Assembly (NCBI RefSeq): GCF_001431315.2
Contig: NZ_LKHV02000001.1
Span: 1,364,001 to 1,428,000 of the forward strand
DNA from: Candidatus Berkiella cookevillensis
GTDB taxonomy: Bacteria > Pseudomonadota > Gammaproteobacteria > Berkiellales > Berkiellaceae
Length of the DNA stretch: 64,000 nucleotides
Direction: 5' to 3'
Made by a program: the position numbers and the translations under genes. Positions 35,456 through 45,375 of the stretch are shown one piece after another; position 1 is the stretch's first letter; every line of letters begins with the position of its first letter. The notes beneath the pieces were generated by a model, which saw only the letters and a program-made list of their open reading frames with translations, had not been told where the DNA came from and searched no databases.

Positions 35456-35495
35456 ACGCTTTAAATGTGGATAGAAATGACAAGGGTAGGGTTAT

Positions 35496-35951
35496 TTGAA
35501 AATATTGGTTGATGCGGATGCCTGTCCAAACGTGATTAAAGAAATTTTATATCGTGCATCAAAGCGAACTTCGATTTCTTTGGTCTTTGTGGCAAATAAG
35601 CCACTGCAAATCCCTCGTAGCCCCCTTATCAAATTTGTATTGGTTGGCAGTGGCTTTGATGTGGCAGATAGTACCATTGTCGAGATGACCGAGACGAATG
35701 ATCTCGTTATTACGGCTGATATCCCTCTTGCTGCACAAATTATAGAAAAGAAAGCATATGCACTGAACCCTCGTGGTATCTTCTATGACAGTGATAATAT
35801 GAGCCAGAAACTTGCCATGCGTAATCTCATGGAAGAACTCCGCTCTTCAGGCACATTGATGGGGGGAGGACCTGCGCCCATTGATAAAAGAGATCAACAA
35901 CAATTCGCAAATGCGCTCGATAGCTATTTAGCAAAAGCGCGAAGACGATAG
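35496..35951 (+). CDS. yaiI: YaiI/YqxD family (UPF0178, DUF188) protein
   Basis: 151 residues, the family length. It has the PIN-like N-terminal [20 protein letters not shown] with invariant Asp residues, [20 protein letters not shown] and the C-terminal [20 protein letters not shown]. The family is widespread, with a fold related to PIN-domain nucleases; its biochemical role is not settled. The start is TTG with AGGGTAGGG just upstream. It is monocistronic. Confidence 0.92.
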   Translation: MKILVDADACPNVIKEILYRASKRTSISLVFVANKPLQIPRSPLIKFVLVGSGFDVADSTIVEMTETNDLVITADIPLAAQIIEKKAYALNPRGIFYDSDNMSQKLAMRNLMEELRSSGTLMGGGPAPIDKRDQQQFANALDSYLAKARRR

Positions 35952-36071
35952 AACCAGTGCAAATGAGCCACATAAAGAAATATTTTTAAAACTATAAATA
36001 TACAGTTATTCCTGATGTTTCCATTTCTTCTATAATTTCAATAATCCTCATTATTTATATTCTCTTAATAA

Positions 36072-37841
36072 ATGCTAAGTATATTTACAGATCTTGATGG
36101 TTCCATTCTTTGGCCGTTGCTAACGACTCTGTTTGGTTTGGCATTGTGCACTTGTATGATAGTCATCAATAAATTGCATTACTATTTACACAAAATTAAA
36201 AAAATGAATGCCGTTTTAAGTGATCTTACCTTGATTCCTCTAGCAAACCCTAATCCAGTATTGGGCGTTGATAGAATGGGCGTGATCACTTTTGCAAATC
36301 ACGGCAGTGAGATTATTCTTGCTGAATGGAAAGTCAGTTTAAATGAAAGAGTGCCACCGGAATGGCGAGAAATTATTCATCAGATTTTGATATCAAAAAA
36401 AATACAAAATGTAGAGATGCGTTGTGGTGAACAGTCGTATATCCTAACGATTGTTCCTAAGCAACATAATTTTGTAAATCTATATGGTATGGAGATTACT
36501 CCCTATAAAAATTTAGAAAAAGAATTATTAAATCGCGCTATCAGTGATGAACAAACAAAGTTACCTAATAGAGTAGCTTTTAAGCAATCATTGGATGTGA
36601 AAAGCTTAGAGGCAAAGAGAACCAAATCGAAGCTCGGTATTCTGGTTGCGCGTATTGATGATTTTTCTCAATTAGTTTATACCTATGGACAAGAGATTTC
36701 TAGTCAACTTTTATATGAGTTTTCGCAACGCTTAACGACTTTTGCTAATAAGAACAGCACTATTGCGAGAATTAGTGAGAGTGAGTTTGGTTTGCTTGAA
36801 CCTAAAATGACAGAGTCTTCTATTTTGGCTGATTATGTGACAAATCTAATAGAAAAATGTACGCAACCTTATTTTATTCATAATAGAAATATTGTAATCT
36901 CAATATCTATTGGTATTACCATTTGCCCTAATGATGGTGATTCTGCAGAAATCTTATCTAGAAATGCTCAATTGGCAGTTAATAGAACGAGTGATACACG
37001 CAATCAATATGAGTTTTTTCAAAGAGGCATGGAAGAACAGATTCAGATGAAACGTCAAATTATAGCCGATCTGCATGACGCTTTGGGAAAGCAGCAGTTT
37101 GAACTATTTTATCAACCTCAAATACATTTACAAACACAAGAGCTTGTGGGATGTGAAGCTTTAATTCGCTGGAAACACCCTCAAAAAGGTTATATTTCAC
37201 CGTTTTATTTTATTCCTGCTGCGGAAGAGGGTAATTTAATCATGCCCATTGGTGAATGGGTGCTCAATGAAGCATGTGGGCAAATTGCAAAATGGAAAGC
37301 AGCGGGATTTAGACCAATAAAGGTAGCTGTAAACTTATCAGCGAGACAAATTTTAAAGGCAGGGATTATTGATTTTATTACGGAAACAATGAACAAAAAT
37401 CAAGTTACAGAGGATTGGCTTGCATTAGAACTAACTGAAAGTGCATTGGTAGAAGATCAGCAACATGCCATTGAGGTTATGAAGCAAATTAAATCGCTGG
37501 GTTTGGATTTGGCATTGGATGATTTTGGTACAGGCTATTCATCCTTGAGCTATCTGTTACAATTCCCAATTGATAAAATTAAAATCGATCGTTCTTTTGT
37601 GAAAATAATTGAAAATGAAAACGATGAGCATGCGGTGACAAAAGGGATTATTGATCTAGGACACAGTATGGGGCTTGCTATTGTGGTTGAAGGTGTTGAA
37701 ACTGCTGCGCAATTAAATTATTTTATCAAACATAAATGCGATATTATACAAGGGTTTATTTTTGGTAAGCCAGAACCGGCAGAAGTATTCGAGAAATTTT
37801 ATGCAGTAAATTGGAAAAGCGAAATTGAAAGGCATAAGTGA
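36072..37841 (+). CDS. Cyclic-di-GMP phosphodiesterase: membrane, PAS-like, degenerate GGDEF, EAL
   Basis: 589 residues. An N-terminal membrane helix (PLLTTLFGLALCTCMIVI) is followed by a PAS-like segment (NPVLGVDRMGVITFANHGSE). The GGDEF domain keeps DEQTKLPNRVAFKQ, but the active loop reads RISESEFGLL (about 233-242), so cyclase activity is unlikely. The EAL domain is complete: CEALIRWKHP with Glu362-Ala-Leu, NLSARQ, ELTESAL, LALDDFGTGYSSLSYL, IKIDRSFV and VVEGVET. It should hydrolyse c-di-GMP. Its stop overlaps the start of the next gene (GTGA), tying it to a periplasmic-binding-type sensor. Confidence 0.9.
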   Translation: MLSIFTDLDGSILWPLLTTLFGLALCTCMIVINKLHYYLHKIKKMNAVLSDLTLIPLANPNPVLGVDRMGVITFANHGSEIILAEWKVSLNERVPPEWREIIHQILISKKIQNVEMRCGEQSYILTIVPKQHNFVNLYGMEITPYKNLEKELLNRAISDEQTKLPNRVAFKQSLDVKSLEAKRTKSKLGILVARIDDFSQLVYTYGQEISSQLLYEFSQRLTTFANKNSTIARISESEFGLLEPKMTESSILADYVTNLIEKCTQPYFIHNRNIVISISIGITICPNDGDSAEILSRNAQLAVNRTSDTRNQYEFFQRGMEEQIQMKRQIIADLHDALGKQQFELFYQPQIHLQTQELVGCEALIRWKHPQKGYISPFYFIPAAEEGNLIMPIGEWVLNEACGQIAKWKAAGFRPIKVAVNLSARQILKAGIIDFITETMNKNQVTEDWLALELTESALVEDQQHAIEVMKQIKSLGLDLALDDFGTGYSSLSYLLQFPIDKIKIDRSFVKIIENENDEHAVTKGIIDLGHSMGLAIVVEGVETAAQLNYFIKHKCDIIQGFIFGKPEPAEVFEKFYAVNWKSEIERHK

Positions 37842-39130
37842 TCAATCCTATGTTGTCAATTAATTATTTTTTGGAAGTCGTGGCATTTATTACGGTAATG
37901 ATCGTATTTATCACTTTTTTTTATTTCTTCTTCAGGCATATTGTGAGGCGCAATAAATCATCTTTTATTAAAGTTGGCATATTACATTCTTTAACAGGTA
38001 CTATGGCGATCAGTGAAAAATCTGTCGTAGATGCGATGCTATTGGCAATTGATGATATTAATCTCAAGGGAGGAGTATTAGGTCGAAAAATTAAGCCAAT
38101 TATTGCAGATGGATGTTCTGATGCGGATGTCTTTGCTAAAAAAGCAGAGAAACTCATTCTAAAAGACAAAGTTTCGGTAATTTTTGGTTGTTGGACATCC
38201 GACTGTCGCAAAGCAGTTAAAGTAATTGTAGAAAAGCATGAGCATTTATTAGTTTATCCATTACAATATGAAGGGCTTGAAGAATCAAAAAACATTATAT
38301 ACTGTGGTGCTATACCAAATCAGCAGATTATTCCTGCTATTAAATGGGTGTTTGATAATCTTGGTAAGCGGTTTTTTCTTGTGGGTTCAGATTATATTTT
38401 TCCACATACGGCAAATGAAATTATAAAAGATCAAGTCAAAGCTTTGAAAGGAGAGGTGGTAGGTGAAGAATATTTACCACTGGGTAGCTCTGACGCGAGC
38501 AGCATTGTTAGCAAAATACTGAAGTCAAATCCAGATGTTATTATTAATACAATTAATGGGAGCAGTAATGTTGATTTTTTTAAGGCATTAAGAAAATCTA
38601 ATATCATGCCATCTAATATTCCATCTATGTCTTTTAGCATTGGCGCAGAAGAGTTAAAACACTTGAATGATTGTGATATGGTTGGAGACTATGCTGCATG
38701 GAGCTATTTTCAAGAAATACCCAGCATGATAAATCAGATTTTTGTTCAAAAATATAAAGAAAAATACGGAAAACATAGAGTAACAGATGATCCAATTGAG
38801 ACAGGTTATTTATCCGTACTTTTATGGTCTGAAGCTGCTCAAGAAGCAAAGACAGATGATACATTAGCAGTAAGAGAAGTGATGAAACATCAGTTTTGTT
38901 ATGCGCCTGAAGGGCGTGTTGCCATTGATGCGGATAACCAGCACACGGCTAGAATCCTAAGAATTGGGAAGATTCGAAAGGATGGTAAATTTGACATTGT
39001 TTGGACTTCAGGACATCTAATATTACCCTCACCTTATCCAGAGTTTAGAACCAAGCAGGAATGGGATACTTTTTTACATAGTTTATATAAGAAATGGGGG
39101 AACCGGTGGTCTTCCCCAGAAAAAAATTAA
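37838..39130 (+). CDS. Membrane-anchored type 1 periplasmic binding protein, UrtA/AmiC-like
   Basis: 430 residues. An N-terminal membrane helix (FITVMIVFITFFYFFFRHIV) is followed by a Leu/Ile/Val-type binding fold: IKVGILHSLTGTMAISEKSV, DDINLKGGVLGRKIKPIIAD, VIFGCWTSDCRKAVKVIVEK, and VGSDYIFPHTANEII. This pattern is that of urea/short-chain-amide binding proteins (UrtA, AmiC, FmdD). There is no lipobox and no ABC permease genes nearby, so it is probably a sensor rather than a transport component. GTG at 37838 overlaps the phosphodiesterase stop; an ATG four codons later is an alternative start. The pair may link an amide or amino-acid signal to c-di-GMP. Confidence 0.82.
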   Translation: MINPMLSINYFLEVVAFITVMIVFITFFYFFFRHIVRRNKSSFIKVGILHSLTGTMAISEKSVVDAMLLAIDDINLKGGVLGRKIKPIIADGCSDADVFAKKAEKLILKDKVSVIFGCWTSDCRKAVKVIVEKHEHLLVYPLQYEGLEESKNIIYCGAIPNQQIIPAIKWVFDNLGKRFFLVGSDYIFPHTANEIIKDQVKALKGEVVGEEYLPLGSSDASSIVSKILKSNPDVIINTINGSSNVDFFKALRKSNIMPSNIPSMSFSIGAEELKHLNDCDMVGDYAAWSYFQEIPSMINQIFVQKYKEKYGKHRVTDDPIETGYLSVLLWSEAAQEAKTDDTLAVREVMKHQFCYAPEGRVAIDADNQHTARILRIGKIRKDGKFDIVWTSGHLILPSPYPEFRTKQEWDTFLHSLYKKWGNRWSSPEKN

Positions 39131-39134
39131 TATT

Positions 39135-41474
39135 TTATAATTCTACGGTTTCTGCCACTTCTTGTAAAACAGGAGGTGGAGGTGCCCATTCTGCAATAGG
39201 CATCTTTGAATCGCTGGTCTGAGGCACTTCTGAGTAGCTCAATAAAACGTCCGCAGCTGCTAAACTTTCACCATTCACTTTTTGTGCGCTAATGGTTCCA
39301 AGGATAGTGTTTCCATTCAGCATTTGTAAATGGCCATCAGAAGTTAGATTAATAGAAAGAATACCTAAGTCATCTAGACTAGAATATTCTCCTGCATCCG
39401 TAATGCCGTTTTGATTTTTATCTTGCCAAATGCCCATTTGCTTCCATGCGACGTCTTGTGCATCGAGTATATTGTCTTTGTTGCTGTCAAAAACCAATTG
39501 CAAGCCTTCTAAGTCAGATTTTGCATCAGGATGCCAATTCGCAAAAGAAAATTCATTTACATTTGTGATTTGTTTATCATCGAATAAGTCAAAAACAAGG
39601 ATACCATCATTAGGGCCAACCCAAGCTGTTTGTTCTTTTATGCCATCGTTATCCACGTCAAATAAGACATTGGATTCTTCATGAGAGAGTAAATTGAAGA
39701 AGCCATCGCCATCAAGATCAAAGACAATAGGCGCAGTTTCTCCTTCACTACTATTTTCACCGCCCTCATATGGGGTGCAAATAGTATCCATATATTGTTC
39801 AAATGTCTGTATATAAATATTGGGATCATTATAGAGCGCACCATGTGGTAAATACTCGCCAGACACAAAACTTTCGGGATCTCCAGAACCAAAATATTGG
39901 CTTGCACTATAGGTAAAGGTGTATACACCACTTTGATTAATCTCGTCTTCATTTCCATAGTCACTACGCACTAAATACATATCGGTTCCATTAGGTGCTT
40001 CGAGCGTGAGGGAAAATGCGCCATTGTTAAAATTGGCGATATCGAGATAAACAGAGATACTAAAATCAGAAATATTTTGAGACTGTATATCCTGGACAAG
40101 AAGCTCGTTCCATTGCCATAATCCTGATGAGCCAGGATCAACAACCATATTCGCATCAGGACTGGTAAAGGTTTGTCCATCGCCGAAATTTATTTCCCAC
40201 GAGGAAACACTGATTGAAGCAGCATCGCTCGATCCTTCAAATTCTGCCTGAAGCCAAAGTGTCCAGTAACCATTTACATCACAAGCACAGCCACATTCAT
40301 CAATAGAACAAGCATCATTGAGAAAACCTGTAAGACTATAGCCATCACCGCTGTTATAAGTGTTATAAATGCCCGTGTCAATATCTCCATCAGGTGTGCC
40401 CGAATCATTATCAAAATTTGGATCTAACGTAAGATTGGGTAAACTTAGATCGCTGTCATCTAGCTCGTAAACACCATTATATCCCAATACAGAAGAGGAG
40501 TTAGATCCATCAGAGTTGAATCCTGATAAAAGCACTATCGAAGATCCATTGGGCGCAAATAATGTTAGAACTAATCCATCACCATTTGGTATCTCTAGAT
40601 CTAAGGTCACCGTCATGGATAGCGGTAAGTCTGCACAAGCATCTTCAACGAGGATTGACATTGTATTAAGATAATAGGGAATATTATTATAGGGAGGGAG
40701 ATTAGGATCGTCCCAACTAAGACTCGTATCGCTGCTAAAACTGAGTCCATTACTGAAATTTAAAGTAATGCTATTGATGATTCCAGCTATATTGACTTCT
40801 TCGCCCCATTCACCAGGATCGTGAAGGACCACTAGAGTCCACTGCCCACTCAAATCACAATCACAGCTGCAACCACATCCTTCTTCCGTTGCAAGGCTAA
40901 CGGTGCTTGGCAAGACTTCTGTATAAAAGCTTTGTACATAAAAGCTAGAAGAAAAGACATCTAAATTTCTTTCTTGAGAAAGAACAGAAGTATTGTTGCC
41001 AATGCCAATATTTGCATAATCCTCATCCCAACCATCACGAATAGAGAGTGGATTGGGGAGTGGTGTTAAATATTTATTGACTTGAGATTGACTGATGTCA
41101 ACATTAGCCTCTGTATTACTATTATCATTGTCGCTGGATTGAGTTTCAGAAAATGAGGATGAATCATCTTTTGGTTTTTCAGAATCATCATTTTCAGTTT
41201 GGGGTTTTGCATTCTCTTCAGTTGTTTCTTGTGCTTTTATATCTTCTGTATCCTGACTATCTTGTTTTTCTTTTGCGGTTTTTTTGTCTGCTTCTAATTT
41301 TGCAAGCACCATCTCAACCATATCAATGGGTATGGCTTGAGTCGCATCATTAAAAGCGACGAGCGAGGATGTTGCATGATAACTATGTGTTTTTTCAACA
41401 AGCCAGTCATAGGGAGAAAAAGCTTTAGAACTAATTTGTGATATATCTGGTAATAGTATGTTGGGGTCTTTCAT
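39135..41474 (-). CDS. Large surface/secreted protein with P-domain-like modules and Ca-binding C-terminal repeats
   Basis: 779 residues. An acidic, low-complexity region (about 55-115) precedes two modules that each begin with cysteine-rich CGCSCDCDLSGQWTLVV or CGCACDVNGYWTLW. The modules resemble the jelly-roll P-domain of proprotein convertases: LDLEIPNGDGLVLTLFAPNG (around 295) and DMYLVRSDYG later. The C-terminus carries FDLDGDGFFNLL, FDVDNDGIKEQTAWVGPNDG and DSNKDNILDAQD, the Ca-binding block common near the ends of type I-secreted proteins. No signal peptide and no GGxGxD nonapeptides were seen. It may be exported by a type I system and bind calcium outside. Confidence 0.68.
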   Translation of the reverse strand: MKDPNILLPDISQISSKAFSPYDWLVEKTHSYHATSSLVAFNDATQAIPIDMVEMVLAKLEADKKTAKEKQDSQDTEDIKAQETTEENAKPQTENDDSEKPKDDSSSFSETQSSDNDNSNTEANVDISQSQVNKYLTPLPNPLSIRDGWDEDYANIGIGNNTSVLSQERNLDVFSSSFYVQSFYTEVLPSTVSLATEEGCGCSCDCDLSGQWTLVVLHDPGEWGEEVNIAGIINSITLNFSNGLSFSSDTSLSWDDPNLPPYNNIPYYLNTMSILVEDACADLPLSMTVTLDLEIPNGDGLVLTLFAPNGSSIVLLSGFNSDGSNSSSVLGYNGVYELDDSDLSLPNLTLDPNFDNDSGTPDGDIDTGIYNTYNSGDGYSLTGFLNDACSIDECGCACDVNGYWTLWLQAEFEGSSDAASISVSSWEINFGDGQTFTSPDANMVVDPGSSGLWQWNELLVQDIQSQNISDFSISVYLDIANFNNGAFSLTLEAPNGTDMYLVRSDYGNEDEINQSGVYTFTYSASQYFGSGDPESFVSGEYLPHGALYNDPNIYIQTFEQYMDTICTPYEGGENSSEGETAPIVFDLDGDGFFNLLSHEESNVLFDVDNDGIKEQTAWVGPNDGILVFDLFDDKQITNVNEFSFANWHPDAKSDLEGLQLVFDSNKDNILDAQDVAWKQMGIWQDKNQNGITDAGEYSSLDDLGILSINLTSDGHLQMLNGNTILGTISAQKVNGESLAAADVLLSYSEVPQTSDSKMPIAEWAPPPPVLQEVAETVEL

Positions 41475-41907
41475 AATTTGCCTACTACTTGCAATCTAAA
41501 GACTGCTTTTTATCTGGCCTAGATCTATCATGGCAAATTGTTAGTCAAATAGCTACTTGGGTTTTTCTCCAGCAAAGGGAATTTGCTGCAGATTGGCTAA
41601 AATATTCTTTAATAACAATGGATTAATATGTCTTCACGCGTCAATAAAGAGGGGAGAGGGCAGTGATAGAACACTTAAGATAGATTTCTCTGTATTATAA
41701 AATTCTTTGTAATTGCATCTATTCTATATTTTTATTTATCTTTCAATATAAGGTTGGATGATTAATTACTCAAGTAAATACACTAATCTCACCATTATTT
41801 ATTGGAGTGGGTGGTACTACATAGCAAATTGATTAGCATTACTATAAAATACAAGGCTTATTAAAGATGATTTTTTGATGAATTCTTTGTTTTTTTAAGG
41901 GTTTTTA
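41475..41907. other. Intergenic region, no gene seen
   Basis: About 430 bases upstream of both the surface protein gene and the ankyrin gene, which diverge. It is AT-rich and contains no coherent frame. A TAAGGG ribosome site for the 41908 gene ends it. Promoters for both genes should lie here. Confidence 0.4.
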
Positions 41908-42684
41908 ATGTTGCAGGGTATAAGTATTCAAGAAAATATAGTGGATTTCTATACCGCAATTAAAGATGGCAATTTTGCAGTCGTTAATCGATTTTTAGAG
42001 TCCGATATTGTCAAAGATAATATTGCTTCTAATGATATAGCCGTGTCTAGAATGCTTTTTGCATTGAGTAAGAATAAAAATCTTGTTGTACTCAACCGTC
42101 TTTTAGAACTTAGAATGGTGCAAGATAATATTGCAGCTAATTACAATCAAGTTTTTTATTGTGCATATTATAATGGTAATAATGACGTCGTTAATCGGCT
42201 CTTAGATTTTAGAGCGGTACGGCTAGAGCTACTTCAGTCAGAGGCTAACATAGATGAGAGCGTTCTTGCGATCGCACGAGAAAAAGAAAAATTAATGCTC
42301 TGTAAAATTGCGGAACCAAGTGATGTATGTGTTTTTGGAGTATCTAAGAAAAGAAGAAGAGAAGAATCCCTTAATGATTTAGAGCAAATAGCACCATCTT
42401 CTAAAAAAAGTAGGCATTGTCTCAAAATAGAAATAGAGCATAGCGCATCTAAGAAAAGAACAAGAGAAGAACAGCATGATGATTTAGATCAAGAGAATCC
42501 AAGAAAAAGACAAAAAATAGAAATAGATGCACTCATGGTTCAGGATAACACTTTGAGGTTTAGCCAAACAAAGTCAAGTGACTCTGGTGCACCGCACCCT
42601 TCTGTGATAGAAGATTTTGAGCATTTATGGTTAGATGCAAGTGATGCTCCACAGTCTTTAACTACGCCAAAAATAAGATTTTAG
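41908..42684 (+). CDS. Ankyrin-repeat protein with NLS-like basic clusters, candidate nucleomodulin
   Basis: 258 residues. The first ~110 hold three ankyrin-like repeats (DFYTAIKDGNFAVVNRFLES; MLFALSKNKNLVVLNRLLEL; VFYCAYYNGNNDVVNRLLDF). Residues 146-207 are two related segments with basic clusters: SKKRRREE (146-153) with SSKKSRH, and SKKRTREE (181-188) with PRKRQK. The spacing of each resembles a bipartite nuclear localisation signal. The C-terminal tail (about 218-258) is shared with the 161-residue protein at 45372-45857. TAAGGG precedes the ATG. Ankyrin proteins of intracellular bacteria are often injected into host cells; nuclear targeting is inferred from sequence only. Confidence 0.75.
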   Translation: MLQGISIQENIVDFYTAIKDGNFAVVNRFLESDIVKDNIASNDIAVSRMLFALSKNKNLVVLNRLLELRMVQDNIAANYNQVFYCAYYNGNNDVVNRLLDFRAVRLELLQSEANIDESVLAIAREKEKLMLCKIAEPSDVCVFGVSKKRRREESLNDLEQIAPSSKKSRHCLKIEIEHSASKKRTREEQHDDLDQENPRKRQKIEIDALMVQDNTLRFSQTKSSDSGAPHPSVIEDFEHLWLDASDAPQSLTTPKIRF

Positions 42685-42894
42685 AACTATTGAATCTTTA
42701 AGTTACATTTGTCAATCAATTAAATTTTATGAGTCACAATTTACTTACTTAATGGCTTTGCTGCCTATCTTTCTAATAAACCATTTCCTATCAAGCACAG
42801 CGTTAATGTTTATTTAACTATCTACTACTTTTATCTCTATAGCAATGTCAATAGTAATTATTACTATAAGAAAAATAATATTAATCTGTTATAC

Positions 42895-45375
42895 ATGCAT
42901 TTTTTATTGTCTTTTATAAAGAGTTTGAATTTGCCAAGTGTAAAAAAAGAGCGTTTTTGTACTGCTATTAGGGATGGCGATCTTGATGCGCTAAACTTTC
43001 TTCTGGAAGACAAAGAAGTAAGAGAGGATATCCTTGAGTACTTTAAAGGATCTTATATAAGAGTAATTAAAGATGACCGTCTTGACGTGTTGAATCGTCT
43101 ATTAGAATTTCCAGAAATACACAAAAATATTACCTTTTGGCACAATGATGTTCTTCGTTGTGCAGCTGAAAATGGTCGTCTTGCTATAGTGGATCGACTG
43201 TTAGTTTTTGATGACGTGCAAGATAGGATTGCAATTAATGATAACAAAGCTTTTTATAGCGCATATCACAATGGGCATCTTAGTGTGGTGATGCGCCTTT
43301 TAGAGTATCCATTAGTTCAGAATAATATAGATTTAAGAGATATCAATAGTATTCTTCGTCCGGCTGTTAATCATTATTTTAAGGTTGTAAATTATTTATT
43401 ATATTTTTTTGTGCAAAATAATATAATTGGCGTTCGTTATGGCGAGATTCTTGTGTGTGCGACTGGTTATGGTTGTTGTGAGGTTGTAAGTTTTCTTTTG
43501 AGCTTCCCTGTCATTCAAGGTGATGCAGTTGCTCTGCATAAAGCGCTTAGCAGAGCCGCTTTTAGAGGGGGTCTTAAGAGCATAAATTATTTTTTGGCGC
43601 TTCCGATAGTAAGACAAAATACTGCTGCATTGTATGATGCTCTTTATCAGGCGACTTCAAACGGCTGGGACGCAATCGTAGATCATTTTTTGGCTCTTGA
43701 TGAAATTACAGCTAATAATAACGAAGTTTTCCGTTTAGCAGTTCGGAATGGCTCTTTTCGTATAGTGAGTCGCCTCCTAGAAATTCCAAAAGTGGCAAAT
43801 AACATCGTAGCTGAAAACAATGAAGCTTTTTGTTGGGCATCTAGAAATGGCCGTCTTGACATAGCTAATTTGCTTTTAACCTTTCCAAAGGTGACAAACA
43901 ACATTGCAGCCAATAATAACCAAGCATTTCGTTGGGCTGCTCAAAATGGCCATCTTGAGATAATTAAGCTTCTTTTAGCATTTCCAGATGTGGCAAACAA
44001 CATTGCAGCTGAAAACAATGAAGCTTTTTGTTGGGCATCTAGAAATGGCCGTCTTGACATAGCTAATTTGCTTTTAATCTTTCTAAAGGTGGAAAACAAC
44101 ATTACAGCCAATAATAACCAAGCATTTCGTTGGGCTGCTAAAAATGGCCATCTTGATATGGTTAAGCTTCTTTTGACATTTCCAGATGTGGTAAACAACA
44201 TTGCAGCTGAAAACAACGAAGCATTCCGTTGGGCTGCTCAAAATGGCCATCTTGAGATAATTAAGCTTCTTTTAACATTTCCAGATGTGGCAAATAACAT
44301 TGCAGCCAACAATAACGAAGCATTCCGTTGGGCTGCTAAAAATGGCCATCTTGAGATAATTAAGCTTTTTTTAGAATTTCCAGATGTGCTAAACAACATT
44401 GCAGCTGAAAACAATGAAGCATTCCATTGTGCCGCTCAAAATGGCCGTCTTGATATAGTGAATCTTCTGCTAGCGTTTTCAGTGGTGGTAGAGAATATTG
44501 TTGCTAACGACAACTACGCTTTTCGTGTGGCTTATGCTCGAGGGCATATAGATGTGTGGCATCGTCTTTTAGATTTTCCCGCAGTCCGAGCAGCCGTATT
44601 GGCAGAGGATAATGTAGACAAAAATCTTCTCACAATCGCGCAAGACAAAGAAAGCTCAATACGTGATCTAAACCTGCAAGAGCAAGGCATCGTATATACA
44701 CTCAAAAAGCTTTATCCTGATTTGAATATTAATGAAGAGCTAAACTCTCTAAACACTTATCTTGAAGCGCGTCTTGCAAGCAAAGGCTTAAGTTTGGAGC
44801 GTAGTGAAGGAGATGAATTAACGCGTCAACTCTTAGATGCAGATCATCAAGCATGGCGTTATCTTGCACGCCCTAATCATTGGATGTCGCCTAAAGCAAG
44901 ATTTGTAGAAGTAACAGAGAAAGGAAGACAATCTTCAATTAAGGATGAAAATTGGCATCTATTAGCGCTGATTTGGCATACTTTAAATGATGAAAAAATT
45001 GAGTTGCTAGATAAAGATAATAGGGAGTTGATAGAAAATAACACTGTTTTGATGGATGATGGCGATGTCAGTAAAGCAAAACCAGCAAGTGTAGCGGGGA
45101 TTTTTAGCAACTTAAGAGAAAGCTTTGTATTAACCTTAGCCTTATTAGACCGAGCGCATAATTATGATACTAAAGAAGAAATCGATGATGGCGATTTGGA
45201 TAAACCAAGCTGTAGCATGGGTGTATCGAAGCGCTTGGTAACATCAATGAAAGGTCTTGACGTTGCAGATAATTCAGATACAAGACCCATAGGGGTTAAT
45301 TATTTAGCAGAGCGTTTTAAGGAACAGTTAATCACGCATGAAGCTAAAGGATTGTTGCCTAAGTTAAAGGCTTGA
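42895..45375 (+). CDS. Large ankyrin-repeat protein, 826 aa, candidate effector
   Basis: Residues ~20-560 are some fifteen ankyrin-type repeats, spaced 33 residues, with the consensus NNEAFRWAAQNGHLEIIKLLL. The central repeats (43800-44450) are nearly identical at DNA level, with a 198-bp (two-repeat) period. The C-terminal ~260 residues are not ankyrin: a charged helical domain (KLYPDLNINEELNSLNTYLE, HQAWRYLARPNHWMSPKARF) ending LAERFKEQLITHEAKGLLPK. No signal peptide. The stop overlaps the TTG start of the next gene. Ankyrins mediate protein-protein contacts; the partner is unknown. Its N-terminal repeat region is paralogous to the gene at 41908. Confidence 0.85.
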   Translation: MHFLLSFIKSLNLPSVKKERFCTAIRDGDLDALNFLLEDKEVREDILEYFKGSYIRVIKDDRLDVLNRLLEFPEIHKNITFWHNDVLRCAAENGRLAIVDRLLVFDDVQDRIAINDNKAFYSAYHNGHLSVVMRLLEYPLVQNNIDLRDINSILRPAVNHYFKVVNYLLYFFVQNNIIGVRYGEILVCATGYGCCEVVSFLLSFPVIQGDAVALHKALSRAAFRGGLKSINYFLALPIVRQNTAALYDALYQATSNGWDAIVDHFLALDEITANNNEVFRLAVRNGSFRIVSRLLEIPKVANNIVAENNEAFCWASRNGRLDIANLLLTFPKVTNNIAANNNQAFRWAAQNGHLEIIKLLLAFPDVANNIAAENNEAFCWASRNGRLDIANLLLIFLKVENNITANNNQAFRWAAKNGHLDMVKLLLTFPDVVNNIAAENNEAFRWAAQNGHLEIIKLLLTFPDVANNIAANNNEAFRWAAKNGHLEIIKLFLEFPDVLNNIAAENNEAFHCAAQNGRLDIVNLLLAFSVVVENIVANDNYAFRVAYARGHIDVWHRLLDFPAVRAAVLAEDNVDKNLLTIAQDKESSIRDLNLQEQGIVYTLKKLYPDLNINEELNSLNTYLEARLASKGLSLERSEGDELTRQLLDADHQAWRYLARPNHWMSPKARFVEVTEKGRQSSIKDENWHLLALIWHTLNDEKIELLDKDNRELIENNTVLMDDGDVSKAKPASVAGIFSNLRESFVLTLALLDRAHNYDTKEEIDDGDLDKPSCSMGVSKRLVTSMKGLDVADNSDTRPIGVNYLAERFKEQLITHEAKGLLPKLKA
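43810..44410 (+). repeat. Tandem DNA repeats encoding ankyrin units, 99-bp unit / 198-bp higher-order period
   Basis: The 99-bp units inside the ankyrin gene alternate between two forms. GCTGAAAACAATGAAGC recurs at 43810 and 44008, exactly 198 bases apart, followed by long stretches of identity (TTTTTGTTGGGCATCTAGAA). Such conservation at DNA level points to recent unequal exchange or gene conversion. Confidence 0.75.

Noticed and set aside
39135-41474. RTX toxin
   Set aside because: No GGxGxD nonapeptide repeats were found; only the Ca-binding C-terminal block resembles RTX proteins.
43683-44216. Open minus-strand frames opposite the ankyrin repeats
   Set aside because: They are periodic shadows of the repeats on the coding strand.
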